Notes: generated by a model from the letters alone, not told the origin. DNA of 64,000 nt from Sinorhizobium sp. A49 (GCF_002002725.1 NZ_MUNW01000035.1:1-64000); one strand, 5' to 3'; counted from the first letter of the stretch, positions 48,025-56,282 are shown. A program made the numbers and translations.

Positions 48025-48648
48025 TCAAGCGAGCAGCTCGGAAAAGCCGCCAGGCCGTTCCACTTTCCCGCGCGCGAGTGGTTCGTAGTGGAGCCCGACC
48101 ACACCGTTCGCATAGGTGTCCGCGCCCATCAGTTGCAGATCATATCGTTGCGGAAGCCCGGAAAACCAGGCGACGCCCGGAGACGTAACGGGGTAGACGA
48201 AGAAGTGGAAGGTATCGACGAGACCGAGGCCAATAACAGTCTGGGCCAGGCTCGCACCGCCCGAGAGGTGGATATCCCCGCCCGGCTGCGCCTTCAGCTG
48301 AAGGAGATAGGCGGCAAGCGCATCGTCATCGGCGACGACCACCTGATCGACATTGTTCCATTCGGTCAGCATCTCGGACCCCGAGCGCGAAAAGACCAGC
48401 TTGCGATAGTCGTTCATCCGGCGCGCCATCTTGCGATTGGTTTCGGTTCCGACGTCTTCCGAAAGGGCACCCGGCCAATAGGCTGCCATCTCTTCGTAGG
48501 TCACGCGGCCGACGAGCAAGGTGTCGTAGGTGGCATAGAGCCGATCGATCGCCCGGTACTGGTCTTCGCTGACGGTGCCCATCCAGGCGAGCGGATCGTC
48601 GAGGCGTCCATTGAGCGTCGTCATCATCTGCAGGACAATCTTGCGCAT
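48025..48648 (-). CDS. Dihydrofolate reductase-like (RibD C-terminal fold) protein
   Basis: A 207-residue protein of the YyaP/YwjB-type DHFR-like family. It begins MRKIVLQMMTTLNGRLDD and has LLVGRVTYEEMAAYWP, KLVFSRSG and GGDIHLSGGASLAQTVIGLG, as in reductases using NADPH on pteridine or pyrimidine-like substrates. True folate reduction is not implied. It is the last gene of an operon with SRPBCC and ArsR genes (11-bp gap). Confidence 0.88.
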   Translation of the reverse strand: MRKIVLQMMTTLNGRLDDPLAWMGTVSEDQYRAIDRLYATYDTLLVGRVTYEEMAAYWPGALSEDVGTETNRKMARRMNDYRKLVFSRSGSEMLTEWNNVDQVVVADDDALAAYLLQLKAQPGGDIHLSGGASLAQTVIGLGLVDTFHFFVYPVTSPGVAWFSGLPQRYDLQLMGADTYANGVVGLHYEPLARGKVERPGGFSELLA

Positions 48649-48659
48649 ACCCGCCTCCT

Positions 48660-49139
48660 CTATTGGGCCTTGCCCTCGACGAGGCCGGCGAGCTGCCCGA
48701 TCACCGTGCCCCAGCCGTCGTAAAAGCCCATCTCCTCGTGCATGGTCCGGTCGGCATTGCTCCTGTGCATGACGTCGGCGGCATAGTCCGTGCCGTCAGC
48801 ATGATCCTTGAGCGTAATGATGGTCGTCATGAAAGGGTTCTCGGCGGGGCGCCATCCCGCGACCAGCGAATTGGTGAAAACAATGCGCTCGTGGTCGTCG
48901 ACCGCCAGGAAACAGGCATCCAGATGCGGGGTGAATGCGCCGCCGCCTTCGCTGATCCGGGTGACGAAGGCGCCGCCCGGCCGAAGATCCATATCCACCA
49001 CCCGGCATCTGGCCGGCGCGGGCACCCACCATTGCTCGAAACGGGCGGGATCGGCCCAGGCATTCCAGATCACCGAACGCGGCGCCTTGATCAGGCGCGA
49101 TATCGTCAGGTCGAGATCGGGATCGGGAGATCGGATCAT
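48660..49139 (-). CDS. SRPBCC (AHSA1/START-like) protein
   Basis: A 159-residue protein of the Aha1-C/CalC-type fold: LTISRLIKAPRSVIWNAWAD at the N terminus, FEQWWVPAPARC, GAFVTRISEGG and a C-terminal helix MGFYDGWGTVIGQLAGLVE. The hydrophobic cavity of this family binds lipids or polycyclic compounds. It overlaps functionally with the ArsR gene, whose stop lies 1 bp before this start, and precedes the DHFR-like gene. Confidence 0.9.
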   Translation of the reverse strand: MIRSPDPDLDLTISRLIKAPRSVIWNAWADPARFEQWWVPAPARCRVVDMDLRPGGAFVTRISEGGGAFTPHLDACFLAVDDHERIVFTNSLVAGWRPAENPFMTTIITLKDHADGTDYAADVMHRSNADRTMHEEMGFYDGWGTVIGQLAGLVEGKAQ

Positions 49140-49140
49140 G

Positions 49141-49479
49141 TCATTTCTCCTTGTTTTGCGCTGCCATCACGAACTGCTCAAGCCGATCGGTGCGCCCCTC
49201 CCACAGGGCACGCTGCGCCGACATCCACGTTTCGATGGCCGCGAACCGGTTCTTGTCGATGGTGCAGGTGCGTACCCGGCCCTGTTTCACCGTGCGGATC
49301 AGGCCGCTGCCTTCGAGAAAATGGATGTGTTTCATGAACGACGGCAGCGCCATGTCGAACGGCTTTGCCAGATCGCTGATGCTGGCGGGGCCGCGACCGA
49401 GCCTTGCGAGCACGGCGCGGCGCGTCGGGTCGGCCAGCGCCTGGAAAATTCCGTCGAGCGGATCCGAATACTGTTCCAT
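49141..49479 (-). CDS. ArsR family regulator
   Basis: A 112-residue winged-helix repressor. ATG 49479 is used (MEQYSDPLDGIFQALADPTR); the frame remains open far upstream without support. The HTH has ASISDLAKPFDMALPSFMKH, then HIHFLEGSGLIRTVKQGR. There are no metal-binding cysteines. ArsR genes paired with SRPBCC genes form a well-known arrangement where the repressor controls its own operon. The operon order is arsR, SRPBCC, DHFR-like. Confidence 0.92.
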   Translation of the reverse strand: MEQYSDPLDGIFQALADPTRRAVLARLGRGPASISDLAKPFDMALPSFMKHIHFLEGSGLIRTVKQGRVRTCTIDKNRFAAIETWMSAQRALWEGRTDRLEQFVMAAQNKEK

Positions 49480-49484
49480 ACGGC

Positions 49485-49525
49485 TAAGTATCACGATCAA
49501 ATACTTAGTGCAATGGATAAGTATT
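49485..49525 (-). promoter_or_regulatory. Candidate ArsR operator with three half-sites
   Basis: TAAGTAT (49485-49491), AATACTTA (49500-49507) and TAAGTATT (49518-49525) are the same 7-8 bp word in alternating orientation, just upstream of the ArsR start. Spacing between neighbouring sites is 8 and 10 bp. Confidence 0.6.
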
Positions 49526-49532
49526 AACCCAC

Positions 49533-49796
49533 CTATGGCGGCAGCATTGCGAGAATATCGGACGCCCGCGCCTTCAGCTTGCTGGCCCGCGTGCCGCTCA
49601 CCCTCTTCCTCAACGCAACGTCGCGATCTCCGCGACAGGACCGTGGCCCTGGAACACGTCTCGGTAACCAGCGGGCTTGCGCTGGTCGCCATCCTCTCGC
49701 GACGACGTTGAAGCCGACCTGCACCCTGATCCGATCGTCGCGGCATGCGGCGGTCGGAATCGAGACATCGGAGATGACCTTGCTGCGCTTATGGGA
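49533..49796 (-). pseudogene. Coding remnant with two frameshifts, unrecognised
   Basis: Directly after the stop of the Clp-N gene the minus strand keeps strong G/C third-position bias in a frame reading KVISDVSIPTAACRDDRIRV then QVGFNVVAR. Bias then passes to another frame (EDGDQRKPAGYRDVFQGHGP) and to a third (LRKRVSGTRASKLKARASDI, ending LAMLPP, stop at 49535-49533). This is how a decayed gene end would look. I do not recognise the protein, and the reading depends on frame-by-frame bias judged by eye. Confidence 0.35.
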
Positions 49797-50324
49797 TCAA
49801 TGTTTCGACGCACTGCGAAAGGCGTCACCTTCGGCCTCGGCAGCGATTTTAAGTGCACCGGGATCGACGCCCATCGTGCGAAGGGCACGCGCGGTGACGC
49901 CCTCGCGAAGATCCGCAACCGTTGCCACGACATCGGCACCGAGCAACGGTCCGTGGCTTGCCCGATCGGCAGCCAATGCCTGCATCACCTGCGCACCCGA
50001 GGGGGCGGCGACGTAGACCTCGCGGTTGAGCAGCAACGGTGCCTGCCCCTCAGCGAGATGTGCGGCGATCCGGGGATCGAGACCCAGAAGACGAAGCGCC
50101 TCGGCGTATTGGCGCGCTATGGCTTGCGGCAGATCGGACGCGTCGGCACCGACCCGCGTAAATGCCCGGCGCGCCGTCCCGTCCGGAAGATCGAGCGCAG
50201 ACAACAGGAAGTGTTCCGCGCCAGGCTTACGCTGCTGGTCTTGCAAGGCATGGTGCTCGGCGCGCTCACAAAGCGCCTTGATCGTGCCCATGTCGTTGAG
50301 ACGCTGCTTGATACGGTTGAACAT
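49797..50324 (-). CDS. Clp N-terminal (Clp repeat) domain protein without ATPase
   Basis: A 175-residue protein. It has two Clp-N type repeats: IKALCERAEHHALQDQQRKP then GAEHFLLSALDLPDGTA (about 15-52), and HGPLLGADVVATVADLREGV then ARALRTMGVDPGAL (about 123-158). In ClpA/ClpC this domain binds substrates and adaptors; here no AAA+ module follows. It begins 9 bp after the HTH gene stop, with AGGA overlapping that stop. Such HTH plus stand-alone Clp-N pairs are known to me mainly from actinobacteria; the function is undetermined. Confidence 0.8.
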   Translation of the reverse strand: MFNRIKQRLNDMGTIKALCERAEHHALQDQQRKPGAEHFLLSALDLPDGTARRAFTRVGADASDLPQAIARQYAEALRLLGLDPRIAAHLAEGQAPLLLNREVYVAAPSGAQVMQALAADRASHGPLLGADVVATVADLREGVTARALRTMGVDPGALKIAAEAEGDAFRSASKH

Positions 50325-50333
50325 CGAAATATC

Positions 50334-50552
50334 CTAACGCTCGTTGCCTGTGACGAGATCCGACAGACGTTTATGTGCGGCCTGTTTGGTGACGCCGAGT
50401 GCTTGCGCAATCCGCGCCCATGACCATCCCTTTCCCAGCGCCGCTGCGACCGCCTGACGCTCCAGGCGATCCGCCAGCCTTCGAAGGGCGACGACAGTGG
50501 CAAGCGTTTCTGCGGGATCGTCGGAAAGTTGAAAGGCATCGGGATCGATCAT
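50334..50552 (-). CDS. Small HTH DNA-binding protein, 72 aa
   Basis: A 72-residue protein from ATG 50552. An N-terminal helix (LATVVALRRLADRLERQAVA) precedes a helix-turn-helix WSWARIAQALGVTKQAAHKR (about 45-64). There is no effector domain, so the Clp-N partner may supply sensing. Just upstream lie two 18-bp palindromes that enclose the promoter, the expected targets of this protein. No ribosome site fits between promoter and ATG; a leaderless mRNA is likely. Confidence 0.82.
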   Translation of the reverse strand: MIDPDAFQLSDDPAETLATVVALRRLADRLERQAVAAALGKGWSWARIAQALGVTKQAAHKRLSDLVTGNER

Positions 50553-50554
50553 GT

Positions 50555-50600
50555 CGTCAACATTAGTTGACGAGCGACAATGCGTCAACCTAAGTTGACG
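50555..50600 (-). promoter_or_regulatory. Twin palindromic operators overlapping the HTH/Clp-N promoter
   Basis: CGTCAACATTAGTTGACG (50555-50572) and CGTCAACCTAAGTTGACG (50583-50600) are perfect 7-4-7 palindromes 28 bp apart. On the minus strand TTGACG of the distal one is the -35, then 17 bp, then TAATGT of the proximal one as -10. Only 7 nt separate the -10 from ATG. Confidence 0.8.
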
Positions 50601-50747
50601 ATTTTGCCGACACGATTGCACCTCCGGGCGCGGCTTCGGCCGGCAGCATCATTGAATGATCGACGGCAGCCTCGGTCTGCACCGAAATGACTGCGGCAGG
50701 CGTGGGCGATGGCCCGGGTCTAATTCGAATGATTTTCACAGGGGAGA

Positions 50748-50837
50748 TGGCGGACAGAGAGGGATTCGAACCCTCGATACGCTTTCACGTATACACACTT
50801 TCCAGGCGTGCGCCTTCAACCACTCGGCCACCTGTCC
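50748..50837 (-). tRNA. tRNA-Ser(GGA)
   Basis: A 90-nt class II tRNA with CCA encoded. The acceptor GGACAGG pairs with TCTGTCC, the D arm has GTGGCCGAGTGGTTGAAGGC, the anticodon loop CTGGAAA gives GGA, a long variable arm holds ATACGTGAAAGCGTAT, and the T arm is GAGGGTTCGAATCCCTC. No integrase or duplicated 3' end is seen nearby. Confidence 0.97.
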
Positions 50838-51200
50838 ATCCGTCAGCAGCCGTTGGTCATGCGGCTGGATGGGAAAGGCCGGAGCCCTTCGTGTCAGCCG
50901 GCGCGAACCGGCGGACGGGCGGGATATATACCGATGATTTGCCCGGGATCAACTGCTTTCTGACAGATTGTTGACATCTTGTATAACTTGGCAGGCAATG
51001 CTCGCCATTGCGCTTGCTTCCGACCGGACCTATCTCTTGCAGCAGCATTGTTCGGCGTTTCTCGCTGGAGATCGCCCGGACGCTGCGCCAGCCCGGATTG
51101 CGACGCTCTCCCCCATCGCCGGCATCGCCTCCGAAAGGCGCACGGAAGATGAAAGTAACGACGCGGACTGGACCGTTCGTATCTGAGGAATGAGGGACCG
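50838..51200. other. Intergenic region without a recognised gene
   Basis: These 363 bp hold the tRNA-Ser promoter on the minus side and the leader of the small membrane protein on the plus side. Frames here lack coding character. No repeat or strong hairpin is seen. Confidence 0.5.
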
Positions 51201-51518
51201 ATGCGCTTCGTGCTGAGACTGGCGAGCTTTGTGGTGTTGCTTGCGGCCGTGCTTGCCGGTGCGGTTGACGCCATCCAGTCCGTTGCCGCATCCGAGCTGG
51301 TGATGACCTCGCTCGGCGACGATCTCGAAGCGCTCGGCGCCGACACTGCCAGTTGGGTGCAGTTCGCCCAACGGACCGATAGCGGAGCGACGTTCTGGCA
51401 CTCCATGCTGCACTGGCTTTTTACGCAGCCCGCCTTTGCGGTCCTCGCGCTTCTCGCCCTCCTTCTTTGGATGGCCGGATACAAGAAGCAGCCGGCCGCC
51501 GGCCGCTTTGCCGCCTGA
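51201..51518 (+). CDS. Small two-helix membrane protein, 105 aa
   Basis: A 105-residue protein from ATG 51201, with GAGGGACCG upstream. It has an N-terminal hydrophobic segment (about 3-22, possibly a signal anchor) and a second at about 76-93 ([18 protein letters not shown]), with a short basic tail ending AGRFAA. Similar small proteins ending in GRFAA occur in rhizobia, sometimes annotated as PetM-like. No function is established. It precedes msrA by 46 bp. Confidence 0.7.
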   Translation: MRFVLRLASFVVLLAAVLAGAVDAIQSVAASELVMTSLGDDLEALGADTASWVQFAQRTDSGATFWHSMLHWLFTQPAFAVLALLALLLWMAGYKKQPAAGRFAA

Positions 51519-51564
51519 TCATCGCGGGGCGCTTCCCCCGCGTCGACGATATGGAGTTTCCACG

Positions 51565-52218
51565 ATGTTCCTGATCGACATGTTCAACAAGAAGACCATC
51601 ATGCCCGACGCTGAGACGGCACTGCGCGGGCGCGAGGACGCCATTGCGACCGCCGTCAGCCATTTCGTCTCGGGACGCCCGCTGAAAAGCCCCTACCCCG
51701 AAGGCACGGAGAAGATCCTCTTCGGCATGGGCTGTTTCTGGGGTGCCGAGCGCTTGCTGTGGAACATGCCCGGTGTCTACGTCACCGCCGCCGGCTATTC
51801 CGGTGGCCTGACGCCGAACCCGACCTACCAGGAAACCACCACGGGACTGACCGGCCACACCGAAGTGGTTCTGGTGGTCTACGATCCGAAGGTGGTTCCG
51901 CTGTCGCGCCTGCTCAAGACCTTCTTCGAGGAGCACGACCCAACCCAGGGCATGCGCCAGGGCAACGACATCGGCACGACCTATCGCTCCGCCATCTATG
52001 TCTATGACGATGCGCAGCTGAAGGAGGCGAGGGCCGCGCGCGACGCCTTCCAGGCGGCGTTGAAAATGTCGGGCCATACGGGCAAGATCACCACGCAGAT
52101 CGAAATGGCCGGCCCGTTGTACTTTGCCGAGGATTACCACCAGCAGTATCTGGCGAAAAACCCTGATGGTTACTGCGGCCTGCGCGGCACCGGGATCAGC
52201 TGCCCGATCGGCGCCTGA
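51565..52218 (+). CDS. msrA: Peptide methionine (S)-S-oxide reductase
   Basis: A 217-residue repair enzyme. The catalytic Cys57 lies in the motif GCFWGAER. The other conserved blocks are [25 protein letters not shown] and EDYHQQYL. The C terminus carries [12 protein letters not shown] with recycling cysteines. ATG 51565 ([15 protein letters not shown]) is chosen over a longer frame into the upstream gene. No msrB partner is nearby. Confidence 0.96.
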   Translation: MFLIDMFNKKTIMPDAETALRGREDAIATAVSHFVSGRPLKSPYPEGTEKILFGMGCFWGAERLLWNMPGVYVTAAGYSGGLTPNPTYQETTTGLTGHTEVVLVVYDPKVVPLSRLLKTFFEEHDPTQGMRQGNDIGTTYRSAIYVYDDAQLKEARAARDAFQAALKMSGHTGKITTQIEMAGPLYFAEDYHQQYLAKNPDGYCGLRGTGISCPIGA

Positions 52219-52404
52219 AGCGCGCTGCTGTCTTTCAGAGTGGCTTGCCGCTCTTCAGCGCTCTTGTTTTGCGCTTGCCGCGCACAACCCCTTGTACACC
52301 CTTTCACGACATGCTCTTTCCCTTTGACGCCGCCTGCCTGGCGCGCGGCGTCAACCGCCCGATCCCAAAAGGTCAAGAGAACCGGCATTTTAACGATGCC
52401 TGTG

Positions 52405-52420
52405 AATGTCGGTCGACATT
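52405..52420 (+). promoter_or_regulatory. Perfect palindrome upstream of the BMP gene
   Basis: AATGTCGGTCGACATT has 7-bp arms and a GT centre, in the 358-bp gene-free region before the binding-protein gene. It may be an operator; no regulator is evident. Confidence 0.4.
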
Positions 52421-52576
52421 TTTACCATCCGAAAAATTTTGAGTGTTTTTTTGCCGTGACCGTGCAAGGATGCCGCCACCCTAGCCCCCGCGAGAGGGGT
52501 GGGTTCCGCAGACAGGCTCCATCCGGGGCCCGCGGGAGGACCCGATAAAGATCAATAGCGACAACAGGGCTGCACG

Positions 52577-53569
52577 ATGAAAAAAACAATTCTCGGTCTC
52601 TTTGCCTTTTCCATGATGTCCGCCACGGCTCTGGCCGCCGACATCAAGCCGGCCATCATTTACGATCTGGGCGGCAAGTTCGACAAATCGTTCAACGAAG
52701 CGGCCTTCAACGGCGCTGAAAAATTCAAGACAGAATCGGGCGTCGAATACCGCGAGTTCGAAATCGCCAATGACGCTCAGCGCGAGCAGGCCCTGCGCCG
52801 CTTCGCCAGCGACGGCAACAACCCGATCGTCATGGCCGGCTTCAACTGGGCCGCACCGCTCGAAAAGATCGCCGGCGAATATCCCGACACCAAGTTCGCG
52901 ATCATCGACATGGTGCTCGACAAGCCGAACGTGAAGTCGATCGTGTTCAAGGAACAGGAAGGCTCTTACCTCGTCGGCGTGCTCGCCGGTCTCGCTTCGA
53001 AGTCGAAGACCGTCAGCTTCATCGGCGGTATGGACGTTCCGCTCATCCACAAGTTCGCCTGCGGCTATGTCGGCGGGGCAAAGTCGACCGGTGCTGACGT
53101 GAAGGTTCTCGAAGCCTACACCGGCACGACGCCGGACGCCTGGAACGACCCGGTCAAGGGCGGCGAAATCGCCAAGTCGCAGATGGACCAGGGTTCGGAC
53201 GTGGTCTACCACGCAGCCGGCGGCACTGGCGTCGGCGTCCTGCAGGCAGCGGCAGATGCCGGCAAGCTCGGCATCGGCGTCGATTCCAACCAGAACGGCC
53301 TGCAGCCGGGCAAGGTTCTGACCTCGATGCTGAAGCGCGTCGACGTCGCCGTCTACGAAGCCTTCACCGCTGCCAAGAACGACAAGTTCGAGTTCGGCAT
53401 TTCCAACCTCGGCCTCAAGGAAGATGGCGTCGGCTATGCGCTCGACGACAACAACAAGGCCCTGATCACCCCGGAAATGCTCGACGCGGTCGAAAAGGTC
53501 AAGGCCGAGATCATCGCCGGCAAGGTCCAGGTTCACGACTACATGAGCGACGAAGCCTGCCCCTACTAA
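52577..53569 (+). CDS. BMP family ABC transporter substrate-binding protein
   Basis: A 330-residue periplasmic protein with a signal peptide (1-20, ending TALA) and the BMP/PnrA fold: PAIIYDLGGKFDKSFNEAAF, IIDMVLDKPNVKSI, GSYLVGVLAGLAS and IGVDSNQNGLQPG. BMP proteins bind purine nucleosides or related ligands for import by ABC transporters. No permease or ATPase gene adjoins it, and a strong terminator follows, so it is an orphan subunit in this window. It is likely highly expressed, judging by codon choice. Confidence 0.92.
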   Translation: MKKTILGLFAFSMMSATALAADIKPAIIYDLGGKFDKSFNEAAFNGAEKFKTESGVEYREFEIANDAQREQALRRFASDGNNPIVMAGFNWAAPLEKIAGEYPDTKFAIIDMVLDKPNVKSIVFKEQEGSYLVGVLAGLASKSKTVSFIGGMDVPLIHKFACGYVGGAKSTGADVKVLEAYTGTTPDAWNDPVKGGEIAKSQMDQGSDVVYHAAGGTGVGVLQAAADAGKLGIGVDSNQNGLQPGKVLTSMLKRVDVAVYEAFTAAKNDKFEFGISNLGLKEDGVGYALDDNNKALITPEMLDAVEKVKAEIIAGKVQVHDYMSDEACPY

Positions 53570-53590
53570 GGGCTTCCGCCTGACATGAAG

Positions 53591-53627
53591 AAGGCCGCCG
53601 TTCGCAGGAACGGCGGCCTTTTTATTT
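53591..53627 (+). terminator. Intrinsic terminator of the BMP gene
   Basis: A 13-bp perfect stem (AAGGCCGCCGTTC with GAACGGCGGCCTT) and a 4-nt loop, ending TTTTTATTT. It also lies just after the slyX stop on the other strand. Confidence 0.93.
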
Positions 53628-53646
53628 GCTGCGCTGAGATTGCGAC

Positions 53647-53856
53647 TCAATAATGCGGCGGGCGGGTGATCGGCGGTGCATCGAGCGATTGCTCCTCGAG
53701 GCTGAGGAAACGTTCGGTCAACCGGTCGAGCTTGGCTCGCGTCTGCTCGACGACCTTCCACTGTTCGGCGAGCTGGTCGGAGAGCTCCTCGATCGTCTTG
53801 GCCTGATGGGCCACCGTCTCTTCGAGCCGGGTGATCCGGTCTTCGGCATTGTTCAT
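53647..53856 (-). CDS. slyX: SlyX family protein
   Basis: A 69-residue coiled coil with a heptad pattern through most of its length (RITRLEETVAHQAKTIEELS) and the SlyX C-terminal PITRPPHY. Function unknown in all bacteria. Convergent with the BMP gene. Confidence 0.92.
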   Translation of the reverse strand: MNNAEDRITRLEETVAHQAKTIEELSDQLAEQWKVVEQTRAKLDRLTERFLSLEEQSLDAPPITRPPHY

Positions 53857-53955
53857 TTCAGCTGCTCCGTCCTGTCAGGGCCATCGGGCCCGCGACATCA
53901 TGGGGATTTCCGGCAGATTGGCCGGCAAGGGTTCGCTGTCAAGGCAGATTGCGGC

Positions 53956-54693
53956 TCAGGCCCTGGTCGCGGAGCCTTGCGCGAGCGAAAACCGCGGGTC
54001 GCTGGCCGACAACTTCTTGTGCAGATGCACCATCATGCCGGCGGCAAAGAGCGGCGTCAGCAGGTTGAGGAACGGGACAGCAAGGAAGGCCGCCAGCAGC
54101 AGGCCGGCCAGAAACACGGTCGAGCGGTGTTTGGCACGGAAGAGCCGCGCCTCCGCCGGCGAGCGGTAGCGCATGGCGGCGAACTCGAAGAACTCCCGCC
54201 CAAGCAGATAGCCGTTGACCAGGAAGAAGGCGATCAGGTTGACGCCCGGCACCAACAGCAAGAACAGCGCCAGAATATTGCCGAGAATGACGACGCCGAG
54301 AAATTTGGCCGAGCCGGCAATCGCCTCGCCGAGCGGCAGGGGCCTGCCGGCAGGCTCGTTCGGATAATCCCGCGCTTCGACCACTTCGGCGACGTCGTCG
54401 AGGAACAAGCCGGCGATCAGCGCCGTCACCGGCGCCAGAAGCAGGGCCAGCGCCAGCGCCAGACCGAGGCTCGCGAAGATGCCGAGCACGAAGGTGAGCC
54501 AGCCGGCCCAGGCGGGCGTGCCGGGCATCAGCGCGTCGAGCCATGGCAAGGCAAGCCAGATAAAGGTTTCGCGAAGCCCGAACCAGAGTGCTGCGAGCGC
54601 CAGAAGCGTCAGGCCGAGCACCTTCCAGAACACCGAGCGGGTCTCCGGTGCAAAGAGATTGGCGAGAGAAAGTCGCGCCGCGTCCAAAATCAT
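53956..54693 (-). CDS. EI24/CysZ-like membrane protein
   Basis: A 245-residue protein with four or five hydrophobic segments and the EI24 (PF07264) layout: a long helical pair in the middle (VLGIFASLGLALALALLLAP), FLVNGYLLGREFFEFAAMR and a C-terminal hydrophobic hairpin. E. coli CysZ is a sulfate channel; most alphaproteobacterial members are uncharacterised. ATG 54693 has GGAGAG upstream. It diverges from the amidase gene. Confidence 0.85.
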   Translation of the reverse strand: MILDAARLSLANLFAPETRSVFWKVLGLTLLALAALWFGLRETFIWLALPWLDALMPGTPAWAGWLTFVLGIFASLGLALALALLLAPVTALIAGLFLDDVAEVVEARDYPNEPAGRPLPLGEAIAGSAKFLGVVILGNILALFLLLVPGVNLIAFFLVNGYLLGREFFEFAAMRYRSPAEARLFRAKHRSTVFLAGLLLAAFLAVPFLNLLTPLFAAGMMVHLHKKLSASDPRFSLAQGSATRA

Positions 54694-54920
54694 CAAATCT
54701 CTCCAGTGCCGGGCAGGGTTCGATGAGGCATGTAGGCAGAAGCGCTCGCATCGACAAGGCGGCGTGGCTGGCATCGTCTGCTTTCGGCAAAATTCCTGCA
54801 GTGAAGACGGACGGACCATGGCAAACGCCATGGGGAGCGATATGGTAGAACAAAGACTTGCGCGTGCAGGTCGATCGGAAAGGCGAGCTGCCCACGGGCG
54901 GCAGGCGGATAGGGGAGACA

Positions 54921-56282
54921 ATGACCAGACAGAAAACGCTCGCCGGGCTTTCGGTACTCCTCCAGGACGGCAAACTCGACCCGGTCACGCTTGCCGAGGA
55001 AACGCTTGCCGGCATCGAAGCGCATGGCGACCAGACGATCTTCGTCGGCCTCACCCGCGAACGCGCGCTGAAGGAAGCGGCAGCCGCCTCCGCCCGGCTC
55101 CGGGCGGGGCGCTCGCTCGGCCTGCTCGACGGCCTTCCGGTCGCCTGGAAGGACCTCTTCGACGTCAAGGGCAGCGTGACGACTGCGGGCTCCGCTGTGC
55201 TGCGGGACGCTCCGCCCGCCGGCAGCGACGCCGCCGTGGTCGCAGCGGTTGCGGGTGCCGGCATGGTCAGCGTCGGGCGAACCAATATGAGCGAGTTCGC
55301 CTTTTCCGGCCTCGGCATCAATCCGCATTACGGCACGCCGCACAACCCGGCCTCGACCGATGTCGAGCGCATTCCGGGCGGCTCCTCCTCCGGCTCGGCT
55401 GCGGCAGTGGCGGCCGGCCTCGTGCCGGCGGCAATCGGTACCGATACCGGCGGGTCCGTGCGCATCCCGGCGGCGATGACAGGCATCGTCGGCTACAAGG
55501 CGACGCGCGGCCGCTATGCGATGAAGGGCGTGTTTCCGCTGGCCGAAAGCCTCGATTCGCTTGGGCCCCTTTGTCATACGGTTCAGGATGCGGTCTGGCT
55601 CGACGCCGCCATGCATGGGTTGACCGCGCCGGTGGTGCGCCGCGGCGAGATCGCCGGCATTTCTCTCGTCATCCCGGAAACCATCGTCTTCGACGAGGCG
55701 GAGAGCGAAGTCGTCGAAGCCTTCGAGGATGCGGTCAAGCGGCTGGAAAAGGCCGGAGCCACGGTGACGCGGCGCGCCTTCCCGACGTTCAAGGCAGTGT
55801 TCGATCTGATGGCCCGCCACGGCGCGCTCGTCACCGCCGAGGCTTACGCGCTGCACCGGGAGCGCCTGTCCGGCCCGGATGCGGAACGCATCGACCCACG
55901 CGTCGTCGCCCGCACGAGGCTCGGCGAGAAGATCACCATGCCCGACTACATCGCGCTTCTGGATGCCCGCGATCAGCTGATCCACGAGACGGTCGAGAGC
56001 CTGAAACCGGGCGAACTCATCGTCCATCCGACGTTGCCGCATGTCGCGCCGCCGCTGGCACCGCTGCTTCAGGACGACGAGTTGTTCTTCAAGACCAATG
56101 CCAGGACGCTGCGCAATACTCTCATCGGCAACTTCCTCGATTTTTGCGGTATCTCGATCCCCTGTGGCACCGGTGCCGGCGAAATGCCCGTCGGGCTGCA
56201 GCTGGCAGCGCCGCATCATCACGACGACCGGCTGCTGTCGATTGCCCTTGCCGCCGAAACGGTGATCCGGGGAGAGGCATGA
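54921..56282 (+). CDS. Amidase (amidase-signature family)
   Basis: A 453-residue hydrolase. The Ser-cisSer-Lys triad is visible: Lys77 in WKDLFDVKG, Ser155 in PGGSSSGSAAAVAAG and the nucleophile Ser179 in GTDTGGSVRIPA. The GatA-like fold is complete. It is not the glutamyl-tRNA amidotransferase, since no gatB or gatC adjoins. ATG 54921 follows TAGGGGAGA. Its stop overlaps the ROK kinase start by four bases (ATGA), so it shares an operon with a sugar kinase and CutC. The substrate is unknown; an amide of an amino sugar is one possibility. Confidence 0.9.
   Translation: MTRQKTLAGLSVLLQDGKLDPVTLAEETLAGIEAHGDQTIFVGLTRERALKEAAAASARLRAGRSLGLLDGLPVAWKDLFDVKGSVTTAGSAVLRDAPPAGSDAAVVAAVAGAGMVSVGRTNMSEFAFSGLGINPHYGTPHNPASTDVERIPGGSSSGSAAAVAAGLVPAAIGTDTGGSVRIPAAMTGIVGYKATRGRYAMKGVFPLAESLDSLGPLCHTVQDAVWLDAAMHGLTAPVVRRGEIAGISLVIPETIVFDEAESEVVEAFEDAVKRLEKAGATVTRRAFPTFKAVFDLMARHGALVTAEAYALHRERLSGPDAERIDPRVVARTRLGEKITMPDYIALLDARDQLIHETVESLKPGELIVHPTLPHVAPPLAPLLQDDELFFKTNARTLRNTLIGNFLDFCGISIPCGTGAGEMPVGLQLAAPHHHDDRLLSIALAAETVIRGEA

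Noticed and set aside
50748-51200. Integration site at tRNA-Ser
   Set aside because: No integrase, no repeat of the tRNA 3' end and no change in base composition next to it.
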